Shown one piece after another: positions 43,188 to 51,776 of a stretch of DNA of 64,000 nucleotides. Made by a program: the position numbers and the translations under genes. Positions within the stretch are counted from its first letter, which is position 1. Each line of letters opens with the position of its first letter. Source of the DNA: an uncultured Clostridia bacterium (GTDB taxonomy: Bacteria; Bacillota; Clostridia; Oscillospirales; Ruminococcaceae). Under the pieces are notes generated by a model that saw nothing but the letters and a program-made list of their open reading frames with translations, searched no databases and had not been told where the DNA came from. The stretch spans positions 62,001-126,000 of the forward strand of contig CANRFB010000001.1 of assembly GCA_947629785.1 (NCBI GenBank), in the 5' to 3' direction.

Positions 43188-43691
43188 TTAATAATGCCCA
43201 AAAATTTCATCAAGCAGTTTTATTCCGCTTTCTGTCCTGAAAAAACTTTTTTTCGCGTTTTCGACAGCCGTCCGGGAAAGCCCGTCCTCACAGGCGTTTA
43301 CAATAAAGTCCGCTTCAAGCAGTATCTGCCAGTCAATGCCGTCAACGCCTTTATAAGTATGATGATGTGCAACAAGAAAACACACTCTTTCAGTGGTCTT
43401 TTCATCGAAACCTGCTTTTATCAGCATTTCCCGCGCAGGTGCAGGACCAAGTTCTTCCTGAAGTTTTCCTCCGCAAATTCCCGCGCCGTATTTTTCCTCG
43501 GCAATTTTTATGCCCGCATCATGAACTATTGCAGCCGCACAAAGTGTAAAGTACGTGTCTTTGTCAAGCTTTTCAAGCTTTCCGATAGTTTCGGAAAAGG
43601 CATAAACTTTCATAAAATGCTGTATTCTTTTTATATCTCCCGAAAAGAAATGTATCATTTCAAGGATAAGTCTTTCGGTATCGCCCATCAT
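43188..43691 (-). CDS. HD-domain protein
   Basis: The 167-residue protein has an HD phosphohydrolase pattern: KRIQHFMKVYAFSETI, then AAAIVHDAGI (the HD pair) and FLVAHHHTYKGVDGIDWQILLEADFIVN. It resembles HD/YqeK-like small phosphohydrolases. The substrate is unknown. The ATG overlaps the iorB stop (ATGA), so it is translated with iorB, and paaK follows 27 bp later; why a phosphohydrolase sits in this operon is not clear. Confidence 0.8.
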   Translation of the reverse strand: MMGDTERLILEMIHFFSGDIKRIQHFMKVYAFSETIGKLEKLDKDTYFTLCAAAIVHDAGIKIAEEKYGAGICGGKLQEELGPAPAREMLIKAGFDEKTTERVCFLVAHHHTYKGVDGIDWQILLEADFIVNACEDGLSRTAVENAKKSFFRTESGIKLLDEIFGHY

Positions 43692-44266
43692 ACAGCTGCC
43701 TTCCTGCCAAGTTCAAAGGCTTTTTTGTTAAGTTCAAGGAACTTAGGCGGAACGCACTGTTCGATAGCGTCCTGCCAGAGTTTGTCATCAAAATCCGTGG
43801 ACGCGGCGACAACTCCCATAAGCACAACATTTGACGCCTTGGAATTTCCCGCTTCTTCCGCAAGGGAAAGGGCGTCTGCGGCGGTGACTTGTATCCCCGC
43901 GGCTTTTATCTTCTCAATGATATTTTCGGGATATTCGGCATTTCCCGTAATTACGGGCATGGGGTCAAGTTTCTGGGTGGAAGTGATGAGCTTTCCGCCC
44001 TTTTTGAGATAGGGCAGCCAGCGTGCGGATTCAAGCTGTTCAAATGAGATGATAACGTCCGCCTCGCCCTTTTCAATAACGGGTGAGAAAACTTCATCAC
44101 CGTATTTTACATATGTAACTACCGAACCGCCGCGCTGGGACATTCCGTGGACTTCGGACACTTTAACATCATATCCCTGCGCAAGCAGGACGTTTCCCAG
44201 AAGTCTTGACGCAAGCAGCGAACCCTGTCCGCCCACGCCGACTATCATAATAGAACGTGTTTCCAT
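43688..44266 (-). CDS. iorB: Indolepyruvate:ferredoxin oxidoreductase, beta subunit
   Basis: The 192-residue gamma-type POR domain begins SIMIVGVGGQGSLLASRLLG and continues MSQRGGSVVTYVKYGDEVFSPVIEKGEADVIISFE, matching IorB. With IorA it converts aryl-pyruvates to aryl-acetyl-CoA while reducing ferredoxin, reversibly. GGAGG lies 10 bases upstream of the start. Confidence 0.95.
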   Translation of the reverse strand: METRSIMIVGVGGQGSLLASRLLGNVLLAQGYDVKVSEVHGMSQRGGSVVTYVKYGDEVFSPVIEKGEADVIISFEQLESARWLPYLKKGGKLITSTQKLDPMPVITGNAEYPENIIEKIKAAGIQVTAADALSLAEEAGNSKASNVVLMGVVAASTDFDDKLWQDAIEQCVPPKFLELNKKAFELGRKAAV

Positions 44267-44289
44267 TTATCTGATACCTCCGCATATTA

Positions 44290-46017
44290 TTATTCGGAAA
44301 TCGCGCCGAATCTGCATACTTCGGAGCATATTCCGCAGCCAACGCACTGAGTATGATCTATGACTGCCTTGCCGTCTCTTACGGAAATTGCGGGACAGCC
44401 TAATTTCAGGCACATTTTGCAGCCTTTGCAGCTGTCCGTCACAACTTTAAGAGCTGGCTTGTGCTTTACATATTTAAGAAGCGCGCAGGGACGGCGGGAA
44501 ATTATTACCGACGGCTCGCTGACTGCAAGTTCTTCCTTGATAGCCGCTTCAGTCTCCGCTAAATTGTAAGGGTCAACCACTCTTACACGCTTTATGCCGA
44601 TAGCCTTGCAAAGTTCTTCAAGGTTTACCGCCGCGGCGGGATCACCTTTAAGATTCTTGCCTGTGGTGGGGTTCTGCTGATGTCCCGTCATGCCTGTAAT
44701 TGAGTTGTCAAGGATAATAACAGTGGAATTTGTAGCATTATAGGCAATATTTACAAGCCCTGTCATTCCGCTGTGCATGAATGTGGAATCGCCTATTACC
44801 GCCACTGTGGATTTCTCCGCTTCTTCGCCGCGGGCTTTGTTGAAACCGTGCAGCGCGGAAATCGAAGCGCCCATACAAATTGTTGTGTCCATAGCAGAAA
44901 GGGGCGCGCTTGCTCCGAGGGTGTAGCAGCCGATGTCTCCCGAGACACGTATCTTGTTTTTGGAAAGGCAGTAGAACAGTCCTCTGTGGGGACAGCCCGC
45001 GCACATTACGGGCGGACGAACGGGAACATCTCCGTCAAAAGCGGTAAAATCGTTTTTCTTACCAAGAAGTTTTTCCGCAACTATCGCCTGTGAAATTTCC
45101 CCCATGTAGCCGAAAAGCTCTTTTCCCACAACATAAAGACCAAGCTTCTTGCAGTGAGATTCGATAATGTCGTCCAGTTCCTCGATAACGTAAACTTTCT
45201 TGTACTTAGCGCAGAAATCCTTTATAAGCTTGACGGGCAGAGGATTTACAACGCCTAATTTAAGGTATGAAGCGCCGTTCCCCATAGCTTCCCTTGCGTA
45301 CTGATAGGAAACTCCGCTTGTGATAATGCCGATCTCTCCGCCGTTGTCAATGACCTTGTTAAGCGGGGAAGTTTCGGCGTATTCGATAAGTTTTTGTGTC
45401 CGTTCCCCAACGAAAACGTGTCTGCCGCGGGCAAATGCGGGCATCATGACATATTTCTGAGGATTCTTGACATATTCTTTCTGAACAGGTTCGGCTCTTT
45501 CGCAAAGCTCCACCGCCGACTGTGAATGTGCCACTCTTGTGGACATTCTTATAATAACGGGAGTGTCAAATTTTTCCGAAAGTTCAAAAGCCGTTTTTGT
45601 AAATTCCTTACATTCCGCAGAATCGGAGGGTTCAATCATAAGGACTTTTGAAGCAATTGCATGGTGGCGGGAATCCTGTTCGTTCTGGGACGAGTGCATT
45701 CCCGGATCGTCTGCAACGGCAATTACCATGCCGCCGTTGACGCCTGTGTAAGAAGCGGTATAAAGCGGATCTGCGGCAACGTTCAGACCGACGTGTTTCA
45801 TTCCGCAGAAAGACCTCGAGCCTGCAATTGACGCGCCAAGGGCGACTTCCATAGCGACTTTCTCGTTAGGCGCCCACTCGGCGTAAATTTCGTCATACTC
45901 GGCAGCGAACTCGGTTATCTCTGTAGACGGAGTTCCCGGGTAGCTGGAAACCACGGTAACGCCCGCTTCGTAAAGACCTCTTGCAAAAGCGGCGTTGCCC
46001 AGCATAAGTTTTTTCAT
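44290..46017 (-). CDS. iorA: Indolepyruvate:ferredoxin oxidoreductase, alpha subunit
   Basis: The 575-residue protein has the POR N-terminal domain (YPGTPSTEITEF, WAPNEKVAMEVALGAS), the TPP-binding domain (ICMGASISALHGF, VAVIGDSTFMHSGMTGL, with the downstream Asn of ILDNSITGMTGHQ), and a C-terminal 2[4Fe-4S] ferredoxin (CKGCKMCLKLGCP and CVGCGICSEVC). It is the catalytic, ferredoxin-linked subunit. It is the first gene of the aryl-acid operon, with a TATAAT at 46054-46059 and only a weak -35. Confidence 0.96.
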   Translation of the reverse strand: MKKLMLGNAAFARGLYEAGVTVVSSYPGTPSTEITEFAAEYDEIYAEWAPNEKVAMEVALGASIAGSRSFCGMKHVGLNVAADPLYTASYTGVNGGMVIAVADDPGMHSSQNEQDSRHHAIASKVLMIEPSDSAECKEFTKTAFELSEKFDTPVIIRMSTRVAHSQSAVELCERAEPVQKEYVKNPQKYVMMPAFARGRHVFVGERTQKLIEYAETSPLNKVIDNGGEIGIITSGVSYQYAREAMGNGASYLKLGVVNPLPVKLIKDFCAKYKKVYVIEELDDIIESHCKKLGLYVVGKELFGYMGEISQAIVAEKLLGKKNDFTAFDGDVPVRPPVMCAGCPHRGLFYCLSKNKIRVSGDIGCYTLGASAPLSAMDTTICMGASISALHGFNKARGEEAEKSTVAVIGDSTFMHSGMTGLVNIAYNATNSTVIILDNSITGMTGHQQNPTTGKNLKGDPAAAVNLEELCKAIGIKRVRVVDPYNLAETEAAIKEELAVSEPSVIISRRPCALLKYVKHKPALKVVTDSCKGCKMCLKLGCPAISVRDGKAVIDHTQCVGCGICSEVCRFGAISE

Positions 46018-46162
46018 ATTTATGATTCCTTTCTATGATACATATATATTTTTATTATATCACACTTTGTTAAAAAAGAAAAGGGCTTTTTAAAATATTT
46101 TTTCAGAAAGTTCTTTACATTTTTAGGGAAAAGGATTTTTTACTGTTATTTTCCATTATATA

Positions 46163-46194
46163 CAAAAAATCCCCGAATTTTGTTTTAATTCGGG
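46163..46194 (-). terminator. Terminator of the ispD-ispF run
   Basis: On the minus strand CCCGAATT and AATTCGGG are separated by a short A-rich loop and followed by GATTTTTTG. Confidence 0.85.
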
Positions 46195-46203
46195 AATGAA
46201 TGT

Positions 46204-46683
46204 TTAAAAAGATTTTTCCACCACACAAACAGCGTGAGCGGCTACCCCCTCTTTTGCTCCGGAAAAGCCCAAGCCCTCCTCGGTGGTGGCTTTCACGCTT
46301 ATGCGGGAAATATCACATTCCAGCGCGGAAGCTATATTTTTCCGCATTTCGGGAATATATCCCGCCAATTTCGGCGCTTGGCATATTATGGTGCTGTCAA
46401 TGTTCCCCACCGAACAGCCGTTTCCGGAAATTATCCCGCCGACTTTTTTCAGCAGTTCAATGCTGTCCGCGCCCTCATATTCGGGAGAAGTGTCGGGGAA
46501 ATGCTTTCCTATATCCCCAAGCGCAAGCGCGCCAAGAAGCGCGTCCATTACCGCATGGACAAGAACGTCCGCGTCCGAATGTCCCAGCAAGCCTTTTTCG
46601 TGGGGAATTTCCACACCGCCGAGGATCAGCTTCCGCCCCTCCGTAAGCCTGTGAACGTCATAACCATGACCTATCCGTATCAT
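46204..46683 (-). CDS. ispF: 2-C-methyl-D-erythritol 2,4-cyclodiphosphate synthase
   Basis: The true start is the ATG at 46683 ([13 protein letters not shown]), with AAGGAGG eight bases upstream; the longer open frame is non-homologous. The product is 159 residues. Zinc and substrate motifs [34 protein letters not shown] and [10 protein letters not shown] are intact. It acts in the MEP isoprenoid pathway right after IspE. Its start overlaps the ispD stop by one base (TGATG), so the two are coupled. Confidence 0.96.
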   Translation of the reverse strand: MIRIGHGYDVHRLTEGRKLILGGVEIPHEKGLLGHSDADVLVHAVMDALLGALALGDIGKHFPDTSPEYEGADSIELLKKVGGIISGNGCSVGNIDSTIICQAPKLAGYIPEMRKNIASALECDISRISVKATTEEGLGFSGAKEGVAAHAVCVVEKSF

Positions 46684-47375
46684 CAGCCGTTCCTCCTTTT
46701 CAGGAACGCTTCCGCAATATCCAGATCTTCCTGCGTGGTAATTTTTATATTGATGTAGTCCGACGGGGAAACGCAGACTTTTACGCCTACGGCTTCTGCA
46801 AGCTGACAATCGTCGGTAAAATCAAGATCGTGATCCTTTGCAAAGTTTATGCCCTTTACAAACAGATCCCGCCTGAATATCTGGGGAGTCTGGGCGATAT
46901 AAAGGCTCCGTCTGTCGGGAGTGTCGGTTATAAGCCCGCCGTTTACGACTTTCAGGGTATCTTTCACGGGAACGCCCAAAATTGCCCCGCCGAACACCGA
47001 TGCGTCCTTTATGCACTTCTTTATATGTTCTGCCGAAACAAGCGGGCGCGCTCCGTCATGGACTGCAATATATCTCGTTGCTTTGTCTGTCTGCATGAAC
47101 GCGTTGAAAACCGACTGCTGTCTTGTTTCTCCGCCGCTGACAGCCTTTGCGAACTTTGTAACATTATATTCCTTTGCAAGCCGTTCTATTTCGGGAATAT
47201 CCTCCTCCCTTGCGGCGGCGATTATTTCAGAAACCTCATCTATTCCGTCAAATGCAAGCATTGAGCGGATAACAACAGGTATTCCGCAAATTTCCGCAAG
47301 CTGTTTGTTTATCCCTTCCATGCGGGTGGAATTCCCGCCACAGGCTATTATCACCGAGACCGATATATCAGGCAT
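46683..47375 (-). CDS. ispD: 2-C-methyl-D-erythritol 4-phosphate cytidylyltransferase
   Basis: The 230-residue protein has the nucleotidyltransferase N-terminus [17 protein letters not shown] (family usually GxGxRMG), HDGARPLV and the C-terminal [12 protein letters not shown]. It makes CDP-ME in the MEP pathway. Followed directly by ispF. Confidence 0.94.
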   Translation of the reverse strand: MPDISVSVIIACGGNSTRMEGINKQLAEICGIPVVIRSMLAFDGIDEVSEIIAAAREEDIPEIERLAKEYNVTKFAKAVSGGETRQQSVFNAFMQTDKATRYIAVHDGARPLVSAEHIKKCIKDASVFGGAILGVPVKDTLKVVNGGLITDTPDRRSLYIAQTPQIFRRDLFVKGINFAKDHDLDFTDDCQLAEAVGVKVCVSPSDYINIKITTQEDLDIAEAFLKRRNG

Positions 47376-47390
47376 AAAATTTCCTCCCGA

Positions 47391-48524
47391 TCAATGTTTT
47401 TCAGCCGCCTGTCTTAGGCGATCTATTCTCCGCATTACAAAACTCGAAATATCTTTGCTTCTTGTCTTTCCGAGAAGTTTTTCTGCATTTTCACCCGACA
47501 TTACCTCACGAACCGCGTCTCCCGCACTTTCCAATGCGGAAAAATTTATCCAATCAAAAGATGTTACAAGCTTTAACTGCTCGTTCGGATCTGTTTTGAA
47601 AGGTTTCGTCATAAACGGAGCATACAGATACTCCAATGATTTGCTGAACGCAAGTGACGTGCCGCTGTCAAATATCGGCGCTGGCGAAAAAGACCCCATT
47701 GTTTCCGAATTCCTTAAAAGTCCGAAATTATTGAAATGCCTGTCCTCGTTTGCAATTACATAGTCAAGGACTATCAGCATATCAAGGTAATGCTCAATAT
47801 CGTCTATTCCGTATTCCTTGCAAATATCCGCATAATGGCGGTAAAAACTTTTATGATTGGGCTTTTTGCGGTAATTTATTATCCGCCACGCAGGAACGTA
47901 TTCGTTTTCACTATCTGTAAAGGTCTCACACAGACTGTACGGAAGTCCGTCTTCCCATACAAGCGAATATCGGATATGCGGTATATCCATAATATCCATT
48001 ATCCTTGAAGCTGTTACCTCATTAAAAGGCTGCTGATAATAGGGCGGCTCTCCGCCTTTCATAAGGAAACGCTTTCCGTCCGAAATTATCCAACGCTTTT
48101 GCAGGCAGCCATCCGTTGTATTATCAGGAGAACACAGATCAGGCGAGTTCCCATTGAATTTCCCGAAAAGCGCATCTCCCACATCTCCCGTAAAGGCATT
48201 GTCAAAGAAATTCACATCTTCCCATTTAAGATCGCTGTCCATGGGTTTTATCCAGTAATGATCCGAAAGGCTCAGCCAGTAACTGTGCAAAGGAAGTATT
48301 TCCCGCCTGTTTACTCCAAGTGAGAAAAGTGCACTGTTGAGTTTCGGGCGGAAAAGCGGAATCAGTCTGTCTATTCTCCAGCCGTTAAATTCCCGACGAT
48401 CGATAACGCCGTTCCTGAAATGCACTCCCAAAGGCAGATGTTCCTCCGAAACAGCAGCGCATTTCAATATGCTGCCGACCGTTTCTGCTATGTAAAGTTC
48501 AGCAGCAGGTATATTTTTGTGCAT
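47391..48524 (-). CDS. HipA/CtkA-like protein kinase without a HipB partner
   Basis: The 377-residue protein has a HipA-type kinase core: KRFLMKGGEPPYYQQPFNEVTASRIM (Gly-rich loop and lysine), LIVLDYVIANEDRHFNNFGLLR (catalytic Asp in EDRHxxNxG) and APIFDSGTSLAF (metal-binding Asp). The layout is closer to stand-alone CtkA-like kinases than to HipA. There is no HipB-type gene beside it. The ATG at 48524 has no ribosome site; an ATT at 48542, nine bases after GAGG at the end of pheA, would give IYNYVLMHKNIPAAEL, which looks like the usual N-terminus. Substrate unknown. Confidence 0.8.
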   Translation of the reverse strand: MHKNIPAAELYIAETVGSILKCAAVSEEHLPLGVHFRNGVIDRREFNGWRIDRLIPLFRPKLNSALFSLGVNRREILPLHSYWLSLSDHYWIKPMDSDLKWEDVNFFDNAFTGDVGDALFGKFNGNSPDLCSPDNTTDGCLQKRWIISDGKRFLMKGGEPPYYQQPFNEVTASRIMDIMDIPHIRYSLVWEDGLPYSLCETFTDSENEYVPAWRIINYRKKPNHKSFYRHYADICKEYGIDDIEHYLDMLIVLDYVIANEDRHFNNFGLLRNSETMGSFSPAPIFDSGTSLAFSKSLEYLYAPFMTKPFKTDPNEQLKLVTSFDWINFSALESAGDAVREVMSGENAEKLLGKTRSKDISSFVMRRIDRLRQAAEKH

Positions 48525-48543
48525 TAAAACGTAGTTGTAAATA

Positions 48544-49662
48544 TCAGATCACCTCTTTGAAACTTCCCAGAAATCTGAAAAAGCTCATTTCGTTTTCCAG
48601 ATCGTGAAGCAGGGCAACAACTTTGGGATCGGAACAGCTTCCTTGAAAATCCAGATAGAACATTACTTCAAAATCACTTCCTGCAATATTCTTGCTTTCT
48701 ATCTTTGAAAGATTCAGCCCCGCGGCGTAGAATTTGGTAAGCATACGGTAAAGGGAACCGGGGGTATTCGGTATGGTAACGCAGACGGTTATTGTATCGG
48801 CATCAGACGGGGATATGTATTCCTTTGAAAAGCATATGAACCGCGTATAATTTGGGTAAGCGTCCGCTATGCGGTCATTTAGTATGTCCAGACCGTAAAG
48901 TTCGGCGCAGTTCCGCGAACAGATACAGGCAAGTGACGGATCCCGCCTATCTCTTACCAGTTCGGCAGAAAGCGCGGTGTTTGCATATTCCCGACGGACA
49001 AGCCCCTTTTCTTTTATAAACTCCGAACACTGGGCAAGGGCTTCTTCTTTGGAATAGACGTATTTTATCGAATCCGCGGAAGTGCCTTTCGCCGCCGCAA
49101 GACAATGGGTAATTTCTACTCTCACAAGAGAACATATGCTGAAATTATGCTTTGACATAAGGTCATATGTCTCGGAAATGTTCCCGATAGTGGAATTTTC
49201 CAGCGGCAGAAGCCCGAAATCCGCCTCGCCGCTTTCAACCGCGTTGAAAACGTCCTCAAAAGCCTTATAGAAAACAGTGGGTCTGTCCCCGAAAAGCTTT
49301 TTGCAGGCGGCTTCCGAATATGCACCGGACGTTCCCTGACAGGCTATCTTCCCTGCCTTTTCGGGAATGAACGGCTTCGGCGCGGAAAGCTTGCTGTCGT
49401 GTTCTATCTCCATATTCTGGATACATTTGCTTATGTCCATAATATTCTGGAAAAGCATAGCCGCTCCGTCTTTCAGATCGTCGGGAGCGTTTTCGCGGAC
49501 GCGCTCTATAACCTGCTTTTCCCGTCCACCTTGCATTACGGGCAGGGAATGTTCCTTTTTATATTCGGCAACAGCGCGGCAGACTTCCATTCTGTCGGTA
49601 AAAAGCTTTAAAATTTCGCTGTCGATAACGTCAATGCGTTCTCTGAGTTCGTTCAAATCCAT
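48544..49662 (-). CDS. pheA: Chorismate mutase / prephenate dehydratase (P-protein)
   Basis: With the ATG at 49662 (GGAGG eight bases upstream) it has 372 residues. Residues 1-80 are an AroQ chorismate mutase (LNELRERIDVIDSEILKLFTDRMEV). Residues about 100-275 are prephenate dehydratase (ACQGTSGAYSEAACKKLF, FGLLPLENSTIGN). The final part is an ACT domain (GSLYRMLTKFYAAGLNLSKIESKN) for phenylalanine feedback. It makes phenylpyruvate, also a substrate of the IorAB family. Confidence 0.95.
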   Translation of the reverse strand: MDLNELRERIDVIDSEILKLFTDRMEVCRAVAEYKKEHSLPVMQGGREKQVIERVRENAPDDLKDGAAMLFQNIMDISKCIQNMEIEHDSKLSAPKPFIPEKAGKIACQGTSGAYSEAACKKLFGDRPTVFYKAFEDVFNAVESGEADFGLLPLENSTIGNISETYDLMSKHNFSICSLVRVEITHCLAAAKGTSADSIKYVYSKEEALAQCSEFIKEKGLVRREYANTALSAELVRDRRDPSLACICSRNCAELYGLDILNDRIADAYPNYTRFICFSKEYISPSDADTITVCVTIPNTPGSLYRMLTKFYAAGLNLSKIESKNIAGSDFEVMFYLDFQGSCSDPKVVALLHDLENEMSFFRFLGSFKEVI

Positions 49663-49682
49663 TAAATTTTCCTCCGATATAA

Positions 49683-50114
49683 TCAAATTGAAAAATTTCC
49701 GCCGTCGTCATATCTGTCGATAATGTCCTGCAAAGTAATTCCGTCCAGATATTCTGTTATAACCTTGTAAAGTCCCTCCCACACCGGAAGCGTCATACAT
49801 TCAGCCGCACGCGGGCAATCGTTGGGTTCATACCGCAGGCAGGACACGGGACACAAATCCCCCTCGGAAATGCGGAGGATTTCGCCTACAGTGTATTTAT
49901 CGGGGGCTTTTGAAAGCATATACCCGCCCTGATAGCCGCGGTTGGTTTTCAGCAGACCGGATTTATTCAGCAGCGGAACTATCTGCTCGAGGTATTTTTT
50001 GGAAATATCCTGTCTTTCGGCAGTATCTTTAAGGGCTACATACTCATCTTTGCCGTATACAGCCAGATCCAGAAGCATTCTCAGGGCATATCTTCCCTTG
50101 GTGGAAATTTTCAT
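49683..50114 (-). CDS. Rrf2/IscR-family regulator with Fe-S-type cysteines
   Basis: The start ATG at 50114 gives the family N-terminus MKISTKGRYALRML; a TTG six bases upstream is possible. The 143-residue protein has a winged HTH (DISKKYLEQIVPLLNKSGLLKTNRGYQGGYML) and cysteines C88, C92, C100 and C106 in the [2Fe-2S]-binding loop. It may sense Fe-S status, cysteine or nitric oxide. It precedes pheA by 20 bp; whether it controls pheA or other genes is unknown. Confidence 0.88.
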   Translation of the reverse strand: MKISTKGRYALRMLLDLAVYGKDEYVALKDTAERQDISKKYLEQIVPLLNKSGLLKTNRGYQGGYMLSKAPDKYTVGEILRISEGDLCPVSCLRYEPNDCPRAAECMTLPVWEGLYKVITEYLDGITLQDIIDRYDDGGNFSI

Positions 50115-50148
50115 AATCAAGTTCGTCCTTTCACATGGATATAATACT

Positions 50149-50177
50149 ATTATACAATATGATTAGTAGGTTTTCAA
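50149..50177 (-). promoter_or_regulatory. Promoter of the Rrf2-pheA run
   Basis: On the minus strand TTGAAA (50172-50177) and TATAAT (50149-50154) are 17 bp apart. TACTA and TAGTA halves flank the spacer, a possible operator. Confidence 0.6.
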
Positions 50178-50255
50178 GAGTAATTTTTAATTTTTCTGAA
50201 ATATTTTTTCTGCTTTTTACACAAAAATCATTACTTTTGTTTGTGCAAAATCTGC

Positions 50256-50284
50256 TTGCAAAATCATGATAATTTTGTTATAAT
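50256..50284 (+). promoter_or_regulatory. Promoter of the O-antigen-ligase-like pair
   Basis: TTGCAA (50256-50261) and TATAAT (50279-50284) are 17 bp apart, 30 bp before the first ATG. Confidence 0.65.
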
Positions 50285-50313
50285 AATAAGGATACGGAAC
50301 AGGAGAGATCTTT

Positions 50314-51687
50314 ATGAATGTGAATCTGTTAAAAAAACCGGTCCGGGAAATAATTTATTTTTGCTATATTGTATCATTTATGATCCTTGTACCGGTATGC
50401 GAACTTATATGCCAGTGTGATCGTGAAATGTTAAAATATCCGGGTTCATCAGTGCCTGTTATACTTAATGCTTACGGCATATTAGGGGCAGCTTTATGCA
50501 TAGTTTCGTTATTCTTTAAATTAAGGAATAAAGAAATATACCCGTCGGATGTATTTTTTCTGCTGCTTATATTTTTTGCTTTGGTATCTCTGATATTCAC
50601 AAAACAGGATTCCGGATATGATACAGCTCCTTATATCGGTGAGCGGCCTTTGTATTTTATGGCGTATTTTTCACTGTTTTTTGCGGCGGCGGCTTTAAAT
50701 GACATATCGATCAGAAAGAAAGTCCTTTACGCTTATTTAATAGTTTCTGCAATTAACAGTTTTGTCTCAATTCCGCAATCTTTCGGAAAACATCTTCCCG
50801 GAAGTACAACAGGTGTACTGAAAGATACGTTTTGCTATGGACTTGCATATAACAGCAACTGGTTTGCAGGATTGACGATCATTCTTGTTGCAGCCTGTGC
50901 AGGAATGCTGATCTTTACAAAAAAAGGCAGTAAATTACGCCTGCTCTATCTTGTTCTTACAATTCTTGCCATGTATGTTTCATTCTGCACAAAGACACGT
51001 ATATCGCTGCTGGGAAATACTGCAATAGTATGTTTTTATGTGATTTCATTTATTGTAATGCGCATAAAAGGATATGATCGTGATAAACTTCGCTCACATA
51101 TAATAGCTTTTATTGTTGTAATAGCCTGCTATGCCTTAGTTGCTTCTGTTATCGCAGTTACAAGAATGGATTTTAAGCAAATGACAGGAGAGTTTCAAAA
51201 TGATGCGAATAGTGTGACAAATAATTTTGACAGTTTCGGCGGCGGCCGCGGTTATATCTGGAGATCCGGTGTAGAAGCAATTCCTCACTACTGGCTGACG
51301 GGAACGGGTCTTGACAATTTTGATGAAGTCTTCACAAGTGATCCTGAATGGCATGAAGGAATGTTTATATCATATAAAGCACACAGTGAATATCTCAACA
51401 TCTTTGTGACGCAAGGCGTTTTTTCGGGGATAAACTATATTGCGCTTATTGTATATGTTTCGGTAATATCTGTAAAAAACATAATAAATACAGAGGACAG
51501 CAAAGAACGCTTCATAAGCTGGATATTACTCGGAATGGTCGCAGGCTATGCCGCTCAGGCTTTTGTAAACAGCAGTATGCCGAATGTTGCGCCGTATTTC
51601 TGGATAGCTTTGGGAATGTGTGTACACACATCTGTTCAGACACCCATAAGATCCGGCAGAAAAAAGAATTCACAGGAAAGCGCATAA
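50314..51687 (+). CDS. O-antigen ligase/polymerase family membrane protein, copy 1
   Basis: The 457-residue protein has about 11-12 transmembrane helices. A large extracellular loop with GGGRGYIWRSGVEAIPHYWLTGTGLDNFDEVF and HSEYLNIFVTQGVFSGINYI is the WaaL/Wzy (Wzy_C) signature. Such proteins join or polymerise undecaprenyl-linked glycans on the outer membrane face. AGGAGAG lies just upstream. The next gene is a close paralogue of equal length. Confidence 0.85.
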   Translation: MNVNLLKKPVREIIYFCYIVSFMILVPVCELICQCDREMLKYPGSSVPVILNAYGILGAALCIVSLFFKLRNKEIYPSDVFFLLLIFFALVSLIFTKQDSGYDTAPYIGERPLYFMAYFSLFFAAAALNDISIRKKVLYAYLIVSAINSFVSIPQSFGKHLPGSTTGVLKDTFCYGLAYNSNWFAGLTIILVAACAGMLIFTKKGSKLRLLYLVLTILAMYVSFCTKTRISLLGNTAIVCFYVISFIVMRIKGYDRDKLRSHIIAFIVVIACYALVASVIAVTRMDFKQMTGEFQNDANSVTNNFDSFGGGRGYIWRSGVEAIPHYWLTGTGLDNFDEVFTSDPEWHEGMFISYKAHSEYLNIFVTQGVFSGINYIALIVYVSVISVKNIINTEDSKERFISWILLGMVAGYAAQAFVNSSMPNVAPYFWIALGMCVHTSVQTPIRSGRKKNSQESA

Positions 51688-51776
51688 ATTTTCTCATAAA
51701 ACAATTATCATGAAAGCTTGGTATAGATCCTTGTTACAGACAGCGCGGCCGAGAGATACAGGATAGGGGGATCAGT

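Noticed and set aside
42708-44012. 434-codon plus-strand frame across paaK, HD and iorB
   Set aside because: It lies opposite three clear genes, has no ribosome site and no recognisable domain.
46683-46809. N-terminal extension of IspF
   Set aside because: The extra 42 residues are the ispD sequence in another frame; the family starts at [11 protein letters not shown].
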